Assembly: GCA_030141605.1 (NCBI GenBank)
Contig: JAQGDQ010001294.1
Coordinates: 15,001 to 49,158, forward strand
DNA: 34,158 nucleotides
Direction of reading: 5' to 3'
Source of the DNA: Tubiluchus corallicola
Taxonomy: Eukaryota > Priapulida > Priapulimorpha > Priapulimorphida > Tubiluchidae
Shown here piece after piece: positions 30,801 to 34,158 of the stretch (positions are counted from its first letter, which is position 1; each line of letters opens with the position of its first letter). The position numbers and the translations under genes are program-made. Under the pieces are notes generated by a model. It was given only the letters and a program-made list of their open reading frames with translations, was not told where the DNA came from and did no database searches.

Positions 30801-32461
30801 TGTAGCAGCTCTCATCTGGCTGAGATTTCGTCAGCCTGACCTCCCACGACCAATCAAGGTAAATGCTGAGAGCTTAATTAACCAAAATCAATATCAGTTA
30901 TTCCAGTTATTAAAAGCAGAAGACAACCCTTATCAAAAATAAAGCGTGAAAAATCGTCTTGAAATTTTGTATCATTTACATGCTGTTCTATTGCATGCGT
31001 GGCTTGCGTTAGCTGTAACGCTGTATAAAAGTTGTAGATTTAAACACCGCGTTGACATACTTGTAAATTTAAACTCCGCGGTGATCGTTAAGATCGGTCA
31101 TTTTAACGGTACGTCTTTTTGAATACACTTGGATAAGATTTCGTAAATTTTAAAGAAATAACCAGGGCATTCGTAGCCCACTCTTCACAAACTAAGCAAA
31201 AGTTTAAATTGTTTTGTATTGTCAATGAGATCAATACTGTGCTTTTTTGGTGAATAAATGGTTCACACTGGGAGCACTGTTTTACCAGTTGGCACAAACA
31301 TGTTAAATGATTAAGAATTTTCTTTCCCAAGTCTTTTAAATGGGTAAGCTTAATGCTAAGCAGTATATAATTTTGTATGGAAAGTTTTATGGGATATATC
31401 TTAAAATGCCAATTTCTTTGCCTTTAAATGTGACACTAACAAAGGCAGCGAGCCAGTTAAAATCTTTATGCAACAGATATAATCTTACTTTTTAGTTCAT
31501 ATTAATGCACTTTTAATCATGCAAATTATATTGTAACCCAGGCGTACAAAGGCAACAGATACAGTCTTACTTTTTAGTTCATATTAATGCACTTTTAATC
31601 ATGCAAATTATATTGTAACCCAGGCGTACAAAGGCAACAGATACAGTCTTACTTTTTAGTTCATATTAATGCACTTTTAATCATGCAAATTATATTGTAA
31701 CCCAGGCGTACAAAGGCAACAGATACAGTCTTACTTTTTAGTTCATATTAATGCACTTTTAATCATGCAAATTATATTATAACCCAGGCGTAGTTTTACA
31801 GCTAATAATTAGTTACACGTGAACTCTTAATGTTGTTATGTCATACTCGTAAAATAATAATAGAAATTTATTGATTTTTTCAGTATCCCATTGCAATCCA
31901 CATTGTTTTTCTACTGATCTGCGTGGCATTGGTAATCATTCCAGTCTACCGTCAACCCCTCGATTCGTTCATTGCCATATGCTTTGTGTTGACCGGGTTA
32001 CCAGTCTACTTTCTCCTCGTGCGCAACCGTAACAAACCAACATGGTATTATACCATTTTAGGTAAGCGTAATTCAACTGGACTATGTCTGAAGTCCTCGA
32101 TAACTGTAGTTAAACAGCTGAATAAATTTAAGTTGACACAATTTTTCTGTAATCAGAAAGCTTTTATCCCTCTACTCTATTGGGAATAAAAAAGTTGTTT
32201 CTTTTTTGACGAAGGGCATTTCTGTGTTTGTCTGATTAACTGTAATTCATTTGATCTATTTGAACATTGAGGAGAGGGATTGTGCAGATGGCGACACTTG
32301 TGACACTGTGGCAGTGACAAGGTAATATAAGCGTGGCAGGGTATCTAATATATATTGAATTCAATCAATGCTTAAAGTGTATTTATTTAGGTAAGTGGTC
32401 TCACGGCGAACAGAACAAGAAACAGCTTGGAGGTTTGGGGAAACGTTATAAGCTGCCGTAG
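21384..32461 (+). CDS. SLC7-type amino-acid transporter light chain, 9 exons, complete
   Basis: Twelve-helix APC-superfamily amino-acid exchanger of the heteromeric (LAT/xCT/b0,+) group. It is expected to work at the plasma membrane linked to an SLC3 heavy chain. Exons: 21384-21852, 25961-26189, 27431-27475, 28020-28143, 28902-29008, 30037-30136, 30703-30858, 31884-32061, 32391-32461. They total 1479 bases, 492 residues, the normal family length. Marks: NVIGTGIFISPKG (39-51; family form GSGIF), the PKSGG loop (88-92), the conserved Cys141 in PFFDICPIP that in relatives forms the disulfide to the heavy chain, YAYAGW ending at W233, EEVKN, TLPLAI, ARDGGHLPS and LTPLPALI, and PVYFLL before a short basic tail. 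Overall wording is nearest to xCT and b0,+AT; the substrate is not decided. The in-frame TTG upstream (21369) is not the start; ATG 21384 is. Confidence 0.94.
22050..22260. repeat. Degenerate repeat built on the palindrome CAATATTG
   Basis: Recurring CAATATT/ATATTGTAGC blocks. Two related blocks (near 22052-22095 and 22211-22256) read ATATTGTAGCnA...TGnCACAATATTTT-like. Confidence 0.55.
23780..24235 (+). repeat. Dispersed repeat family C, copy 1
   Basis: Similar along its length to 30935-31430, same strand. Shared blocks include ATCGTCTTGAAA, CATTTTAACGGTA, GCATTCGTAGC and CACACTGGGA. No ORF and no clear terminal repeats. Confidence 0.7.
24320..25855. repeat. 28-bp minisatellite, about 54 units, with 420-bp higher-order period
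   Basis: Unit of 28 bp around CATCTCATGTGCTTAGATAC plus AAGTAAAT. Units are diverged at the left (24320-24720) and right (25780-25855) edges and nearly identical in the middle. The block 24781-25200 repeats as 25201-25620, 15 units later, with only about five differences. It lies entirely within SLC7 intron 1. Confidence 0.97.
25961..26189 (+). CDS. SLC7-like gene, exon 2
   Basis: Acceptor ATTTTTGCAG. Completes Ala157 and encodes helices 4-5, the SFQDPFQDTTTSAGEF loop and NGLYAYAGW. The donor is GATG/GTAAAT; the Trp codon is split. Confidence 0.94.
26190..27430 (+). other. Intron 2 of the SLC7-like gene
   Basis: Contains a perfect 13-bp inverted repeat CAAAGCTTGTGAA/TTCACAAGCTTTG (26698-26710, 26736-26748) with a 25-base loop. 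ORFs at 26726-27149 show no family resemblance. Confidence 0.7.
27431..27475 (+). CDS. SLC7-like gene, exon 3 (45 bp)
   Basis: A very short exon after TTCGTTTTAG. It encodes W-EGLNNASEEVKNQR, matching the conserved GWxxLNxxxEEVKNP segment. The donor is GGAA/GTAAGT. Confidence 0.92.
28020..28143 (+). CDS. SLC7-like gene, exon 4
   Basis: Acceptor CACTTTCAG. Completes Lys248 and encodes TLPLAIYISITFVTVAYTLA and NVAYFAVMG. The donor is ACA/GTAAGT, phase 0. Confidence 0.94.
28466..28860 (-). mobile_element. MITE family A, copy 2
   Basis: Reverse-complement counterpart of 4526-4907. Its AAAAGGCTTATTA terminus is identical to one end of copy 1; the other end (CAATAAGCAGTTT) is degraded. It lies in SLC7 intron 4, 41 bp before exon 5. 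Confidence 0.75.
28902..29008 (+). CDS. SLC7-like gene, exon 5
   Basis: Acceptor GTTTTTTCAG. Encodes TFAEMTIGSSVSWMVPVAVM and GSLNYNICSSS, the helix 8 region. The donor is GCAG/GTATGC. Confidence 0.94.
29085..29506 (+). mobile_element. MITE family B, copy 2
   Basis: 422 bp bounded by CAGTGGCGGCTCGT and ACAAGTCTCCACTG (11 of 14 paired). Related to copy 1 at 19845-20185. No transposase and no clear target duplication. It lies in SLC7 intron 5. Confidence 0.7.
29598..29676 (-). repeat. tRNA-like SINE head remnant
   Basis: Minus-strand B box AAGTTCAATTCCC with a weak A-box-like segment about 45 bases upstream. Not a functional tRNA. Confidence 0.3.
30037..30136 (+). CDS. SLC7-like gene, exon 6
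   Basis: Acceptor TTTTTTACAG. Encodes R-VYFVSARDGGHLPSIFGM and NVDRLTPLPALILN, where relatives read AxREGHLP and TPxPA. The donor is AAT/GTAAGA. Confidence 0.94.
30230..30540. repeat. (TTCATC)n-type imperfect microsatellite
   Basis: About 310 bp of TTC/ATC trinucleotides in SLC7 intron 6. It opens long artificial ORFs in several frames on both strands. Confidence 0.95.
30703..30858 (+). CDS. SLC7-like gene, exon 7
   Basis: Acceptor TTTTTTTAG. Encodes helices 9-10 (NYYSFLRW, the IWLRFRQPDLPRPIK loop). The donor is AAG/GTAAAT. Confidence 0.93.
30935..31430 (+). repeat. Dispersed repeat family C, copy 2
   Basis: Counterpart of 23780-24235, in SLC7 intron 7. As with copy 1, a tandem array starts within about 100 bp of its right end. 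Confidence 0.7.
31465..31792. repeat. 82-bp tandem repeat, 4 copies
   Basis: The marker TCTTAC starts at 31483, 31565, 31647 and 31729, exactly 82 bp apart, with near-perfect identity. Each unit carries ATGCAAAT, the POU/Oct octamer. Located 92 bp upstream of SLC7 exon 8. Confidence 0.95.
31884..32061 (+). CDS. SLC7-like gene, exon 8
   Basis: Acceptor GATTTTTTCAG. Encodes YPIAIHIVFLLICVALVIIP, helices 11-12 and PVYFLLVRNRNKPTWY. The donor is TTAG/GTAAGC. Confidence 0.93.
32391..32461 (+). CDS. SLC7-like gene, exon 9 and stop
   Basis: Acceptor TTATTTAG. A 22-residue basic tail (KWSHGEQNKKQLGG then LGKRYKLP) ends at TAG, with a second TAG directly after. The phase fits exon 8 exactly. The tail is not conserved in the family, so this exon rests mainly on phase and splice signal. 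Confidence 0.72.
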
Positions 32462-32589
32462 TAGGGCCCGGGGCTTATATTTTCCTTGATTTAGGCTTTA
32501 AAGACATTTAATGGTCGAAAAAAGATCAGTTTAGTAAGCAATTTTTCTTCATCCGTTTTAGCCATTAAGGATACAAAATCTAGGTGTTA

Positions 32590-33040
32590 ATTCAAAAACC
32601 GGCAAAAACCGAAAAATGGGGATTGGGAACAGAAATGGATCAAGTGTATTATAATAGTACCGTGTAGCAATGACAAATGAAAGGTCTCGATGACGCGAAT
32701 CATGGCATAGGTTACAATGAGAATGGTTGACCCGCGACCCCGTTAGGGGGCAAAAACGGAAAAATGGGGGTCGGGAACTAAAATGGACCGAGTGTCTACG
32801 AATAGTACCATGTAGCATATCAAATGAAAGGTTTTGATGAGGCGAATCGAATGGTACAGGTCACAGTACGAATCGTTAACCATTGACACGATTGTTAAGG
32901 GACAAAATAGGGGTCGAGGAGACAAATGCCTTCCAGGGTTTGCCAAAAGTAGGTTGTGCATATCAAATGAAAGGTCTCAATGAGACAAACTGAATGATAT
33001 AAATAATACCAAGATTGTTGACCTTTGACCCGTGGATGAT
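32590..33040. repeat. Degenerate tandem repeat of about 150 bp, 3 copies
   Basis: Starts directly after the SLC7-like stop region. The GGCAAAAACCGAAAAATGGGG-type block (shortened here: AAAAATGGGG) recurs near 32612 and 32759. ATCAAATGAAAGGT-like blocks occur near 32675, 32820 and 32960. TTGACC blocks end each copy. Confidence 0.75.
33019..33031 (-). promoter_or_regulatory. DR1 nuclear-receptor half-site pair
   Basis: GGGTCAAAGGTCA on the minus strand: two AGGTCA-type half sites spaced by one base, the HNF4/RXR-type DR1 form. Function is only inferred. Confidence 0.35.
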
Positions 33041-33105
33041 GGGCTCAACAGTTAAATGCTGAGGTTTCATTGTGAAATGCACTTTCCATGTATTCAAGCA
33101 ATTCA

Positions 33106-33111
33106 ATTAAA
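33106..33111 (+). terminator. Possible polyadenylation signal of the SLC7-like gene
   Basis: ATTAAA, a known variant signal, 645 bases after the stop. No nearer AATAAA is present. Confidence 0.25.
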
Positions 33112-33565
33112 GAAAATAAGCACTTTCAAAAAAGGCTGTCGTCTCTTCATTTTTCAAGCTGAATTTTACAACTATTGTTTGTGAAATCTTCAGTTTCTGA
33201 CCACGTAAGAAACATTGTCAACTAGTTATTTCAGCATACAATGCCACGAAAACATACAATTAACATTTATATCTTAAAACTACGCTAAAATACCCAAAGT
33301 ACTAAAATGCTAAAAAAGTACTAAAGTTGTATTAAAATACTATACATATAAAATAGACTGAAATTATTAAAATGTAAAATCTTTTAAAATGTTGTAGCTA
33401 AGTTAATACAGTATTCCGCAATTTAGAAAATCGATTTAAAATACACGCCTGAATTGACAATAAAGTGTAAAAAAATTATTGTTCATTTTAATGTTGTGAT
33501 GTTCTAATATTGTAAATAATAATTATAATATTATTGATAACAAATAACATAAATAAATATAACAT

Positions 33566-33908
33566 TGTTACGGAGGCACTCTTGTCACGACAGATATAGG
33601 GTGTGCATGCCCTGCACACCCTGCTTCCACGTTATCAGCTTGTAGATCCAGACATCTTGTTTGGGCCTTACACGTGGCGTGAGCAGCCAGCTGACCTAGA
33701 ATGCCAGTATAAAAGCGTGTAGAGGTCATTACAGCCTTGGATTTCTGACACAGGTGATCCTCGGCCTAGTATACATGTGTGCTGTTATTTACTTGAGTTA
33801 GTGTTTTGTGCATTTTGTTCCCCCTTCTTTTTGTTATTAGTGTTAGCAATAAAACTTGTTACAGAGTTGTTTTAGTGTTCTATTTTGTGTGCTAGATGAC
33901 TTGTTACA
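33566..33908 (+). mobile_element. LTR-like sequence (possible solo LTR)
   Basis: Begins TGTTACGG and ends near TTGTTACA (TG...CA ends). It contains TATAAAA at 33708-33714 and AATAAA at 33848-33853, the U3-R-U5 order of an LTR. A 9-bp stem hairpin (GGGTGTGCA/TGCACACCC) lies at 33599-33621. No primer-binding site follows and the flanking five bases differ, so the borders are uncertain. Confidence 0.55.
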
Positions 33909-34158
33909 GGAGGTATATGCAGTTATTTCATAAACAATTCATTACTAATTAAGGTAGAATTTGTAATTAAGTGAATTTCAGTAGTTGAGTAATTACATTG
34001 GAGAACGACTATACAAAATGGATCACCACAATGCGAAATTTCAAGACCGCCATGCTATTGTCGTGAAGCTCACGATTCCTTTATCTTATTTTTATTAATT
34101 ATTAGTTTTTAATTATGATCATTAGTCATATTATTATATTCTCTTGTTAAAACATCAA

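Overview
The window is animal nuclear DNA, most likely from an invertebrate. It is AT-rich, and its genes are cut by long introns with GT...AG borders and polypyrimidine-tract acceptors. It is full of short non-autonomous transposons, tRNA-like SINE heads, microsatellites and minisatellites. Nothing seen fixes the phylum. There are no operons, CRISPR arrays or rRNA genes.

Layout. (1) Positions 1-6089, minus strand: nine exons of an SLC22-type organic ion transporter (major facilitator superfamily). It starts at 6089 and runs off the left edge; about 421 codons are visible. (2) 6450-6876: a non-autonomous hAT element with a perfect 8-bp target duplication, just upstream of that gene. (3) 8464-14874, minus strand: a two-exon GT31 (beta-1,3-galactosyltransferase-like) gene of 347 codons with a 5.4-kb intron. 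Its C-terminus is encoded inside a 41-bp minisatellite. The intron holds SINE-like heads, a decayed gag-like fragment and a fold-back element. (4) About 15-21 kb: no assignable gene, only simple repeats, a possible decayed coding remnant at 18.86-19.22 kb and one MITE. (5) 21384-32461, plus strand: a complete nine-exon SLC7-type amino-acid transporter light chain of 492 codons. Its introns carry a 1.5-kb minisatellite of 28-bp units with a 420-bp higher-order period, an 82-bp array holding a POU-type octamer, and several dispersed repeats. (6) 32.5-34.1 kb: a degenerate tandem repeat of about 150 bp with a DR1 nuclear-receptor motif, then an LTR-like sequence.

All exon chains were built by hand from splice signals, reading phase and family motifs. 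Phases close at every junction used. The three genes do not form an evident pathway: two are plasma-membrane transporters and one is a Golgi glycosyltransferase. I found no convincing new multi-gene system. The most unusual items are the minisatellite-encoded tail of the glycosyltransferase, the higher-order structure of the intronic minisatellite, and dispersed repeat families shared between the two transporter genes.
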